From NCBI GenBank assembly GCA_026129465.1, contig JAHCIA010000001.1, positions 3,369,583 to 3,433,582 of the forward strand: 64,000 bases of DNA. Reading direction: 5' to 3'. Shown in pieces: positions 50,610-58,582 of the stretch. The position numbers and the translations under genes were made by a program. A model generated the notes under the pieces. That model worked only from the letters and a program-made list of their open reading frames with translations. It had not been told where the DNA came from and made no database searches. Positions within the stretch are counted from its first letter, which is position 1, and every line of letters starts with the position of its first letter. The stretch is from Flavobacteriales bacterium. GTDB taxonomy: Bacteria > Bacteroidota > Bacteroidia > Flavobacteriales_F > PHOS-HE28.

Positions 50610-52345
50610 GGTGGTGTTGGTGGTGTCCAGCGGCGAACAAAGAGACCGTAGCGGTTGGTGGTCGCGGCCTTGGATGCAGCGGTCGCGGTTCCTGTAGTTC
50701 CACCAGCGACAATTATGCCGTAGGCAGAGCCAACCGTTCCGGGCACCGTTGTGCCGGTGAACCAAGTGAATGAGGGTTGAAGGATCGGACCATAGTTCAG
50801 CACCCCAGCCTGCTTGTAGTTGAGCAAAGTCATGAGCACACGAAGGCCGGGCAGGTGCCAATCCGAATGGCCTGCGAAGGAGTGCGCTTCTGCGGCCGCG
50901 ATGATGTCTGTCCAGTTCGGGCCGGTAAGCGGCGAATTCGGCACATACCACTGAAGCCGCGTGAAGTGGTCAATGAAGGTTCGGTTGCCCGACACGTCAT
51001 AGGCTGTTCCGTCAGGCGCGGTGAACCGGTTGGTGTTCCCAAAGGCGTTGGGCCAGCCAAGGGTTTCTTCATCAACAAGGTACTGGTGCTTACTCAGGTA
51101 CCCGACGGTCTGAGTGAGGTCATACCAACCTTGCTGAAGCAACCAAGGGTCATCCCCCAGAACACTACTCGCTGCTGGGCCTGCGTGCAGGTGCCGACCG
51201 AAGTTGTAGATGATCGGGTCGCCCTCTTCCGGAAGCGTGTAGAACGGGTTGGTGATGTCGCGGTATGCGTGCGGCGTGACGCCGTCGGCCTTCAGTAGTG
51301 TGAACCTCGGGATCACGTAAGCCGGTCGAAGCAGCCCCCCGCCGTACTCGGTGTTGGAAGGCGCGGTTGCTGCCGTGTAGCCAGCTGCGTTGATATAGCG
51401 GTTGTTGCTTAGCGGCAAGTTCTCGCTCTCGCCAGCAGGCGTGACCTGCACGATCGTCGCGCCAGTAGTTGTCCGTGTAACCGCGTCAGGACAAACGTAC
51501 GGGGGGGCTCCGCCCTGCACAGTGCCGAGCAACGCGCCCGCACTGTTTCGGATCTCCACGGCCGGCAACAGGCTCTGCACGTAGTTCACCTGGTCTGGCG
51601 TCATCACCGCGTAGAGCTGCTGGGGCGTGGCTTCGCCCACCAGCGTCTCCAGGTCACCGGCATTGCCGCCCAGCAGGATGTACAGGTCCGCAGCCTGTTG
51701 CGTGGTCAAACTCTGCGCGATCACCTGCACCGTGGTGATGGGTATAAGCTGCTGTACCGTGGGACATTCACCAGGTGCAGGCGTGATGGGTGGCACCTCG
51801 CCGGTGACCGGCTCTATCTCCAGCTGGTGCGGTGGCATCAGGTACTGGAGCTGCGGGCTGGTGCTGTTGTCGTGTATGATGCAGCGGTAGGTCTGCCCGT
51901 ACATGTACATGTAGGGTGGCGCATCGGCCTTCCGCTGCATGCCCACGCGGCTTAGGGGCGAGTAGTGCTCGCCGCTCGCGTTGTGCAAAGCGACGTGCAG
52001 CTTTCGCATCAGGCCCACGAATTGCATGGCCCGGCGCTGGCCAGCGCTGCCGTGGGTGGTATCCTGCACGGTCTCGGTGGCCACCCACACGGTCACGTCC
52101 ATCTCCAGCTGCTGCGCCAGGTCGCCCACATCGTTCACCTGTGCGGCCTGGAAGTCCAGGAACACGGCCGGTGCGCGGAAGGGGAGCCATTTGCCATCGC
52201 TATCGATCACTTGGTCCTGACCGTAGTACAGGTCCACGTGCTTGATCTCCGGCACCTTGGCCTTTATCAACTCGCACAGCTCCTTGTACGCTTCGCCCCA
52301 GTCCTGGAAGATGGGATCTACGTTGTCGTTCGTGTTCCAGCTCAT
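50606..52345 (-). CDS. Tail protein (Gp37-like) fused to a DUF1566 domain
   Basis: A product of 579 residues. The N-terminal 150 residues (WGEAYKELCELIKAKVPEIK, then LDFQAAQVNDVGDLAQQLE, LHVALHNASGE) resemble tail-terminator/Gp37-type proteins of Mu-like phages. A variable linker with a VTGEVPPITPAPGECPT stretch follows. The C-terminal 150 residues are a DUF1566 (Lcl-type) domain: FIDHFTRLQWYVPNS, then WTDIIAAAEAHSFAGHSDWH and LPGLRVLMTLLN, ending YGLFVRRW. DUF1566 domains are often surface-binding and include variable tips in other phages. It overlaps the gpG-like gene upstream by four bases. Confidence 0.65.
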   Translation of the reverse strand: MSWNTNDNVDPIFQDWGEAYKELCELIKAKVPEIKHVDLYYGQDQVIDSDGKWLPFRAPAVFLDFQAAQVNDVGDLAQQLEMDVTVWVATETVQDTTHGSAGQRRAMQFVGLMRKLHVALHNASGEHYSPLSRVGMQRKADAPPYMYMYGQTYRCIIHDNSTSPQLQYLMPPHQLEIEPVTGEVPPITPAPGECPTVQQLIPITTVQVIAQSLTTQQAADLYILLGGNAGDLETLVGEATPQQLYAVMTPDQVNYVQSLLPAVEIRNSAGALLGTVQGGAPPYVCPDAVTRTTTGATIVQVTPAGESENLPLSNNRYINAAGYTAATAPSNTEYGGGLLRPAYVIPRFTLLKADGVTPHAYRDITNPFYTLPEEGDPIIYNFGRHLHAGPAASSVLGDDPWLLQQGWYDLTQTVGYLSKHQYLVDEETLGWPNAFGNTNRFTAPDGTAYDVSGNRTFIDHFTRLQWYVPNSPLTGPNWTDIIAAAEAHSFAGHSDWHLPGLRVLMTLLNYKQAGVLNYGPILQPSFTWFTGTTVPGTVGSAYGIIVAGGTTGTATAASKAATTNRYGLFVRRWTPPTPP

Positions 52346-52899
52346 TTAACCAGTGGTTCAACAATGGACTTGAGAATGATGCGCCGCATTTCCATACGCA
52401 GCACGTGGCTGTCACCCATGAACTTGCGCTGTGGTATCACCGTGTTCATCCTTCGGGTACTGGCCCTCACCTTGGCCTCCTTGCGCATGCGCGTACCGGC
52501 CTTGGTGCGGGCCATATGTGCGCGGCGATCGAAGGCGCGCACGGATACGGACTTGGATATGGTGCCGCCATCGTTGTGTATGGCGGCATAGGGCACATGG
52601 CTTCCGCCAGCCACCACTTGTATGTCGTTCCACTGCCACCGGACCAGGCGCACGCTGTTGCGCAGAAGTCCGAATTGGTAGAGGATGGTATGAGGTTTCT
52701 GCTTACCGCGCTTGGTCATGGGCGGTTTGGCGCGTTTGCGCCAGGGCACCAGGGCCTTATCGGTAAAGCCTTGGTTCTTGAAGCTGTTGCGGAAGTGCGT
52801 TTCGGCGGCCTGGCCGAGCTTCTTGGGTAGCTTGGTCACCAGGTCTTTCTGCATCCGCTGGATGCGCTTATCGAGGTTCTGTATCCCGTAGACCGGCAT
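52342..52899 (-). CDS. Mu gpG-like virion morphogenesis protein
   Basis: A product of 185 residues matching the phage virion-morphogenesis/tail-completion family (Mu gpG type). RNSFKNQGF with WRKRAKPPMTKRGKQKPHTI, LLRNSVRLVRW and VPYAAIHNDGGTI are the family's signature path: the W-x-x-R, L-x-x-S, Y-A-x-I-H-N-x-G motifs. It helps join head and tail. Confidence 0.8.
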   Translation of the reverse strand: MPVYGIQNLDKRIQRMQKDLVTKLPKKLGQAAETHFRNSFKNQGFTDKALVPWRKRAKPPMTKRGKQKPHTILYQFGLLRNSVRLVRWQWNDIQVVAGGSHVPYAAIHNDGGTISKSVSVRAFDRRAHMARTKAGTRMRKEAKVRASTRRMNTVIPQRKFMGDSHVLRMEMRRIILKSIVEPLVK

Positions 52900-52995
52900 G
52901 ATGTGCTATTTTTGCTCCAGGACGCCCCCTGATGTGCCCTTGCGCTGCAATGGCTTACGACGGCTTTGCTTCGGCACTGTGAAACGTCAAGAACA

Positions 52996-55887
52996 TCATC
53001 GGGCGTTCTTCTTTACCAGGTTGCCCATGCGATGCCTGCCGATTGTCTTGGCATCGGCCTCGTACCACGTCACCACGCGCATGGATGGCTCGGAACGGGC
53101 CTGTAATATCGCCCGTGCCTCCACCACGATGGTCTTTCCCTCGTAGTACCTGATGTACTTGTAATGAGCGGCCCCAGGGGTGTCCCTTTTCGATGAGCCG
53201 AGCAACCAGACCTCATCGGGCTGCTTCAGTACGTCAGGTATGGCGTGGGCCAGACCATAGCGCTTCTCTTGCTCATACCTCTGTTCAAATCCCTTGTGTC
53301 CGGGGTCGGTGTGCTTGCGGTAGGCGTCTCGCGAGAAGGACCAAGGTCTGCCTACGTGGTCATGGAAGGTGGTCTTGCTCTGCTGCGGCGTGGGGAACAA
53401 CAGCGCTTCGGCCTCTTCGCGCGATAGCGCACCTTGTGGCATGCCAGGCAGTTCGCGGCTCATGATATCCGCGTAGCGCTGTTTGCGCCACAAGCGGCCA
53501 TAGTTCTCCTTGATGCCCATGGCCTGGTCCAGCTTGCCCGTGTTGTAAGAGGCGTTCAGCTTGAACACCTCTCCCAGCTGTGACCTGTTCACGGCGAAGC
53601 CGCTGCTCTTCATGACCGCATACTCCTTGGGGTCAATGAACTCCTGTGCGCTGTGTTTGTCCTTGGGTAGCGCCTCAGTGCCGTCATCGATCGGCGTCAC
53701 GTAGCAGCGGCAGCGCCAGCCGTTCGGCGGGTAGATCTCCCTCCAGATGCTGTCGTTGTGATGGAAGACCTTGTTGTTGAGGCGGGCGTGAGCTTCGCGC
53801 ACCCGGCCGTCCTCCATGGTCTCATAACGCCAGAATGGGAGGGCATCGGCGCGCTCCTTCATGCTGTAGTAACGGCTGGCCTGCATTCCGCTATTCACAG
53901 CGTTGGCATACTCTGTGGCTCGGTATGCCTCGAATTTGCCGAACTTCTTACTCTCCACCACGCGGCGCTTGAAGTCGGCGAAGCCCTTTGAGGATCGAGC
54001 GATCTCGTTCATTTCCCGTGCCATGTACTCTGTCTTCAGGCCCGAGAACTGGTATATGTTGGCCTCCATAACGGTATGGGCCACTGTGTCAATGGCCTCG
54101 GGGTTCACAGGTGCATTCGGCCAGCCTCTGTCGAATGCGCTCTTGAGTGCCTCAGCAGTATGGTTGAAGTAGTGCTGGGAGAACAAACCGCCACTGTCTT
54201 CGATCTCGCGAAGAACGGCGTCTGCTTCCTCTTCGGTGAGCGGCACCAGCCCGCCCTCGGCGGTGATGTCCATATCCCGGCTCCCACCGCACACCCCACA
54301 GCTTCCAAGGCTCTTGCGCGGCCACTGCGCTGTGATGCCATCGCCGTCTTCATCCTCATCCTCCTCCCCGCCTTCCTCGGCTTCGCCCTTCTTCTTCCCG
54401 CTCTGCTTGCCGTTGCCTTTGGGCGGGGTGTCCGTGGGTGGCGGGTCGGCCTGCTTCATGCCTTCCAGCATTTGGTCGATGCGCTCCTCGGGCACCTTGG
54501 GAAAGGCCACGCGAATGAGCGGCCGCGCAACGGCTGCGGGAATCTCGCCAGTGGACACCTTGGTCATGAGGTCCAGCAGGCTGGCCACTTGTGCGCCGTT
54601 CATGGCCGTGTCCTGGATGCTCAGACCATCCGGCGATACAACAGGGTCGGCGGGGTCTCCACCTGGCCCGATCTCCCCAGGCATACGGCGTGCCCCCAGG
54701 ATCTTGATGCCGGTGCGCTCCTCCACGTGCTTGGGGTCGATGTCGAACACCACGCCGAGCTTGGCGACTGCTTCCACTGTTTCCATGGCACTCATGTCGC
54801 GCAGCTCGTCCCACTGGAAGCGGATGCCCTTCAGCGGGTAGCCCAAGGCGACCAGGCGCGGAAGTAGTTCCTGGTTGATCACATAGAGTGCGGCTGTCTT
54901 GTCCGCCTGGTGCCGGTCCTCGGCCACGCCCTGGAGCACCTTCATGGATCCGTAGGTGCCGCTGGCGTCCTTGTTGTCGGTGGTGCCATCCTGCCCCAGC
55001 ACGCGCTTGCTGATCTCGGAGTTCATCCTGGAGATCAGGTCGTCGAACACCTTGTGCGGGTCGCCACCAGGCGTGGGGCTGATGCCGAACTCCTCGTCGC
55101 CCTGGATCACTGCGTAGGCACTGCTCAGCATGTTCTGCATCACCTCCTCCAGCTGGCGCACGCGCCGGGCATCGCGGGCTGCTGTCTTCACCCAGCGGCT
55201 GGGGATGCCGTAGGTGCCCACGAATGCGCTCCAGCTTCCCACGGCATACTTCTTCACGATGGCCACCGGTGCCACGCGCTCCAGCAGGCCAAGGTCATCG
55301 GGCCTGCCCACTTCGATCAGGTAGCTGCGCAGAGGCTCCTCACGGAACTTGTAGCCGGTCTCTTCGCCCATGCGCCTGGCCACCACGCCGTGGAAGGGCA
55401 GCACGTTGCGCGGATCGATCCGGTTCACCGTTCGCAGGTCTCCGGGCTTGGGCAGCTCGCCCAGCTCGATGAGGGTGTGGCCCACGAACTCGGCCTCCAC
55501 CACGTAGCGTAGGAAGTCCTCGAACCATTGTGCCTCCAGGAAGGTGAGCAGCTCCGGCTTGGCCTTGCCGTCCGGCCCCACCAGCTTGAACTTCGATCGT
55601 TGCACCCGCAGCACTCGTGTCTCCAGCACGCTGCCAAGGTGGGCGTCCTTCACCAGGCTGTCGTAGAGGTCCATCAAGCGGCTGCGGTCGGTCCGGTGTA
55701 CGTTCTTGGCCATGTTCACCGCCACCTCCCAGTCGCGCATGTCCACGCTGCGGTGGGGCATGTTCCAGCGCTCCAGATCGGGCATGCGATCGCTCTGCTT
55801 CATGGCCAGGGGGAGGGCCGTTCCGGAAAAAGCCGCTCTAAGGCGCTCAAACAGGTTCGGACGGGGTGATGTACCAGCGAGGCGCAT
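52996..55887 (-). CDS. Portal (DUF935)-MuF head protein-PBECR nuclease fusion
   Basis: A product of 963 residues from the ATG at 55887; the frame is open further up to a GTG at 55971 inside the preceding gene. Three parts are seen. Residues about 30-400 are a DUF935 (Mu gp29-type) portal, with DLYDSLVKDAHLGSVLETR near the start and VLPFHGVVARR later. An acidic linker (EEGGEEDEDEDGDG) separates it from a MuF minor-head domain (about 560-780), recognised from RATEYANAVNSG, then ARLNNKVFHHNDSIW and PPNGWRCRCYV. The last 120 residues (HKGFEQRYEQEKRYGLAHAI, DEVWLL, VVEARAI, RVVTWYEAD) fit the PBECR family of Barnase/EndoU/colicin-like nucleases. Mu keeps gp29 and gp30 separate; the fusion is clear because the frame is uninterrupted. 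Confidence 0.82.
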   Translation of the reverse strand: MRLAGTSPRPNLFERLRAAFSGTALPLAMKQSDRMPDLERWNMPHRSVDMRDWEVAVNMAKNVHRTDRSRLMDLYDSLVKDAHLGSVLETRVLRVQRSKFKLVGPDGKAKPELLTFLEAQWFEDFLRYVVEAEFVGHTLIELGELPKPGDLRTVNRIDPRNVLPFHGVVARRMGEETGYKFREEPLRSYLIEVGRPDDLGLLERVAPVAIVKKYAVGSWSAFVGTYGIPSRWVKTAARDARRVRQLEEVMQNMLSSAYAVIQGDEEFGISPTPGGDPHKVFDDLISRMNSEISKRVLGQDGTTDNKDASGTYGSMKVLQGVAEDRHQADKTAALYVINQELLPRLVALGYPLKGIRFQWDELRDMSAMETVEAVAKLGVVFDIDPKHVEERTGIKILGARRMPGEIGPGGDPADPVVSPDGLSIQDTAMNGAQVASLLDLMTKVSTGEIPAAVARPLIRVAFPKVPEERIDQMLEGMKQADPPPTDTPPKGNGKQSGKKKGEAEEGGEEDEDEDGDGITAQWPRKSLGSCGVCGGSRDMDITAEGGLVPLTEEEADAVLREIEDSGGLFSQHYFNHTAEALKSAFDRGWPNAPVNPEAIDTVAHTVMEANIYQFSGLKTEYMAREMNEIARSSKGFADFKRRVVESKKFGKFEAYRATEYANAVNSGMQASRYYSMKERADALPFWRYETMEDGRVREAHARLNNKVFHHNDSIWREIYPPNGWRCRCYVTPIDDGTEALPKDKHSAQEFIDPKEYAVMKSSGFAVNRSQLGEVFKLNASYNTGKLDQAMGIKENYGRLWRKQRYADIMSRELPGMPQGALSREEAEALLFPTPQQSKTTFHDHVGRPWSFSRDAYRKHTDPGHKGFEQRYEQEKRYGLAHAIPDVLKQPDEVWLLGSSKRDTPGAAHYKYIRYYEGKTIVVEARAILQARSEPSMRVVTWYEADAKTIGRHRMGNLVKKNAR

Positions 55888-55936
55888 ATCGTGCAAGTTC
55901 AATGGAGTTAAACGGGTTCTAGGGGCCTTCTTGGGC

Positions 55937-56440
55937 CTAGAAGTGGTGGCCCTTGGGTATCCATGCGCCACCTACGCGGGGTATACCGGCGTCCAGGGAG
56001 GGGTCCTCCACTGCTGGAAAGTCCGGTACCTCCTTGCCGGCTGCCACCCTGTCCAGCCAGGCCAGGGTCTCGTCATGGTCGTCCTTCACCGTCTCGGGTA
56101 TCTTCCTGGGGTTGATGCGCCGGTACAGCAGGTACACGAAGATGTTGAGCACGTGCAGGATCACCAGCGGGTGGCGGTCGTCGTCCTCGGCAGCGAACAG
56201 TGCATCGTCGTTGAAACGGTTGTGCAACGCACTCCGCACCTTGGCGATCGCCATGCTCTCGCAGCTCAGCTCCACGGTCTCGCTGGTGGCCAGCGCTGCG
56301 GCATTTGCGGCCACGGCCTCGGCATCGTTCTCATCCGGCTCAGGCGCACCAGGATCCCAGTCGCGCAGGTCGTTCCGGTGTTCATCGCGGATGCGGCTGT
56401 TCACATCGGCGGCTGTCAGGAAGGCGTATTCGATGGCCAT
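55937..56440 (-). CDS. DUF1320 (Mu Gp36-like) protein
   Basis: A product of 167 residues. The DUF1320 pattern is plain: VRSALHNRFNDDALF, then ILHVLNIFVYLLYRRINPRK and DHDETLAWLDRVAAGK. In Mu, Gp36 is a head-tail connector. An alanine-rich insert sits near residues 40-55. It lies between the terminase and the portal fusion, three bases after the former. Confidence 0.82.
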   Translation of the reverse strand: MAIEYAFLTAADVNSRIRDEHRNDLRDWDPGAPEPDENDAEAVAANAAALATSETVELSCESMAIAKVRSALHNRFNDDALFAAEDDDRHPLVILHVLNIFVYLLYRRINPRKIPETVKDDHDETLAWLDRVAAGKEVPDFPAVEDPSLDAGIPRVGGAWIPKGHHF

Positions 56441-56443
56441 GGC

Positions 56444-57985
56444 TTACCAGATGTTCTTGGGGCGTGGTCGTGGAGCAACTACCGGGTCCGCCCATTCCCG
56501 GCTCACTACTTCGCGGCTGAGCACGCTGATGGCTTGCTCGTCCGCATCGGGTGCATCGTCGTGGCCGCTGTAGCCTGGTTCGATCCCTTTCAGTTGGGCC
56601 AGGGCCACCATGCTGTCGCTGTCGCCCTTCAGGCGATCGCTGTAAACCACGCGGCCGTTCTGGTAGTACGGGTGCAGGCTAAGAATGCGGTCGTACTTGT
56701 TGGCCTTGCTGCGTTCGGCCCGGCTGATGAGCAGCTGGTGCCGCTCCTCCTTGCACACGTCGGCAAGGGTGCGCTCAAGCTCGTCGTTCCAGAACTGCGC
56801 CTCGTACTGCCAGCGCACGGTAACACTGGCAGGCAGGTTGCGGTCGTAGTCCACCATCCAGCGTACAGCAGCGGCCATCTTGCTCTGCTTGCAGAAGGTG
56901 GCCAGCAACCAGTAGCGGTTATCCTTGCTTAGGCCCCACACGCGCACGGCGTTGTAGTCTGCGGTGCTCGTACCAGCGTAGGCCACATCCCAGTGGCCTA
57001 CGACATGCTCAAAGTGATCGATGCGCGGTGGCTTCTCGAAACTGAAGAGGTCGTCGGTGAAGATGCTCCCTTCCACGTGCGGCTCGTGCAGGTACTCAGC
57101 GCGTACGGCCAGGGTGCCGTTCTTGCGCTCCATGTCGCGCCAGTACGCATCATCGAAACCGTACTTCTCTGGCCATGCAGCCAAATAGGTGACGGGATCG
57201 TACGCCTTCACCTCGTTGCACACCCAGTCCTTGTGCCGCTCCAGCAGCCGGGTCTGTATCATGTCCGGCGCGAATCGGTTGTTCGCGATCACCAAGCGCT
57301 GAACGGGGCCGTCCATGGTACCGAGCACATCGGTCTCCACCCAGTGTACCATCTCGGCCAGGCGCTTGGGGTTTTTGCATAGCTGGCGGGTCTCGCAGTC
57401 GTCCAGCACGATGTAGGTTGGACGCAGCGCGCGCTTGCGCAGGCCGCGCACACTTTGGCCCATGCCCAAGGCAACGCCGGTGAACCCTCCCTTGGTGGTG
57501 AAGGAGCCGTCCTGCCAGCTGCCGCTCATCTGCTGATCACCGCAGTCGTGGATCAGCCGTGGGTTGGCCTCGAACTCTGCCTGCACGTCGCTCAGCAGGG
57601 TCTTGGCGCGGTCGTGGCTGCTGCCCACGATCACCAGGTACATGGGCTCGCCACGGAACCACAACCAAAGGGGTGTGATCACATCAGCCCATACGCTCTT
57701 CGCGTGGGCGCGTGCCCAGCGGAGCACGATGCGGATGTCCTTTGTGCGCAGTATGCGCCGTGCGGCTTCATCCTGGAAGGCGGCACACTTGCTGCTGGCG
57801 TAGTGTTTCAGGTAGGTCTCGGCGAAGACCACGGGGTCTGCTTTGGCCTCGGCGATGCGCAACTCCTTTTCAACGGCCGTTTCATGCGCTTTGAATCCAG
57901 CGCTGTTGCGCAGGATCTCCAGCTTGCGCCGGTACCCGGCCAGTAGCCGTTCCTCGGCCTTGCGGTTCCTGGCCTTCTTGCTCAT
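56444..57985 (-). CDS. Terminase large subunit (Mu gp28-like)
   Basis: A product of 513 residues. The ATPase half has LRWARAHAKSVW (a Walker A variant) and YIVLDDCE (Walker B). The nuclease half begins at VGHWDVAYAGTSTADY and ends with SGHDDAPDADEQA, giving the acidic metal-binding residues. It packages phage DNA from replicated, chromosome-integrated copies in Mu-like phages. Its start overlaps the small-subunit gene by four bases. Confidence 0.88.
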   Translation of the reverse strand: MSKKARNRKAEERLLAGYRRKLEILRNSAGFKAHETAVEKELRIAEAKADPVVFAETYLKHYASSKCAAFQDEAARRILRTKDIRIVLRWARAHAKSVWADVITPLWLWFRGEPMYLVIVGSSHDRAKTLLSDVQAEFEANPRLIHDCGDQQMSGSWQDGSFTTKGGFTGVALGMGQSVRGLRKRALRPTYIVLDDCETRQLCKNPKRLAEMVHWVETDVLGTMDGPVQRLVIANNRFAPDMIQTRLLERHKDWVCNEVKAYDPVTYLAAWPEKYGFDDAYWRDMERKNGTLAVRAEYLHEPHVEGSIFTDDLFSFEKPPRIDHFEHVVGHWDVAYAGTSTADYNAVRVWGLSKDNRYWLLATFCKQSKMAAAVRWMVDYDRNLPASVTVRWQYEAQFWNDELERTLADVCKEERHQLLISRAERSKANKYDRILSLHPYYQNGRVVYSDRLKGDSDSMVALAQLKGIEPGYSGHDDAPDADEQAISVLSREVVSREWADPVVAPRPRPKNIW

Positions 57986-58458
57986 GCGTGGATACGTGCT
58001 ACCTCATCGAGCAGCAGGCTTTGGAACTCCACCAGCTTCACGTGCGCGGCGGGGTCGTACTTCTGAAGTTCGCCGAACACCCACTCCATGATGCGCAGCC
58101 TGGCGCTGAGCGTGATGTCGTTCTCGGCGCGCACGATCTCCAGCGTCTTCGCCGTCTTTGCCAGCGCATCCACCAGGCGGGCCTTCTCCTTGGCCCCGCC
58201 CATGGCCAGGGCAAGGTCCTTGTCGCGCTCCATGTTGGTGAGCTGTTCGCTGTAGGTCTGGATCAGGCCACGCAGCGCATTCTCCACGTTCTTGCTGCTG
58301 GTGAGGTGTGCGGTGCGCAGGTCCTCCCAGTTGCCTTTGGTGGCCCAATCGCCCACGGTCTTCTCGCGCACTCCCAGCTTTTCGGCGATCTCCTTGCGCG
58401 TGATGCCCTGCTCCACGAAGTAGATGCGCGCGATGTTGCGTTCCTGGTCCTTGGCCAT
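57982..58458 (-). CDS. Terminase small subunit-like protein (DUF1804 type)
   Basis: A product of 158 residues from the ATG at 58458. The N-terminus YFVEQGITRKEIAEKLGVRE is a helix-turn-helix, followed by VGDWATKGNWEDLR, which is the classic small-terminase start in Mu-like phages (DUF1804/YfeC-like). It is coupled to the large subunit. The upstream region has a large palindrome. Confidence 0.78.
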   Translation of the reverse strand: MAKDQERNIARIYFVEQGITRKEIAEKLGVREKTVGDWATKGNWEDLRTAHLTSSKNVENALRGLIQTYSEQLTNMERDKDLALAMGGAKEKARLVDALAKTAKTLEIVRAENDITLSARLRIMEWVFGELQKYDPAAHVKLVEFQSLLLDEVARIHA

Positions 58459-58501
58459 GCTGCGAAGGTGGTCCCGTAGGGGTTCGCGCGCGCGCAATTT
58501 C

Positions 58502-58537
58502 TCCCATGGTGCGGGGCACCAACCCCGCACCATGGGA
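58502..58537. promoter_or_regulatory. Perfect 15-bp palindrome between divergent late operons
   Basis: TCCCATGGTGCGGGG (58502-58516) and its exact reverse complement (58523-58537) flank a six-base spacer. It sits in the 124-base gap between the leftward terminase operon and the rightward protease/capsid operon, a natural place for a shared late regulator site. A smaller CGGCC/GGCCG pair lies at 58563-58583. Confidence 0.6.
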
Positions 58538-58582
58538 ACTTTTGTTGGTGGCGGAGGATCGCGGCCCGCATGTTTGCGGCCG

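Noticed and set aside
50606-51100. Diversity-generating retroelement variable region in the DUF1566 domain
   Set aside because: No reverse transcriptase, template repeat or asparagine-rich variable end is seen in the window, so only the domain is reported.
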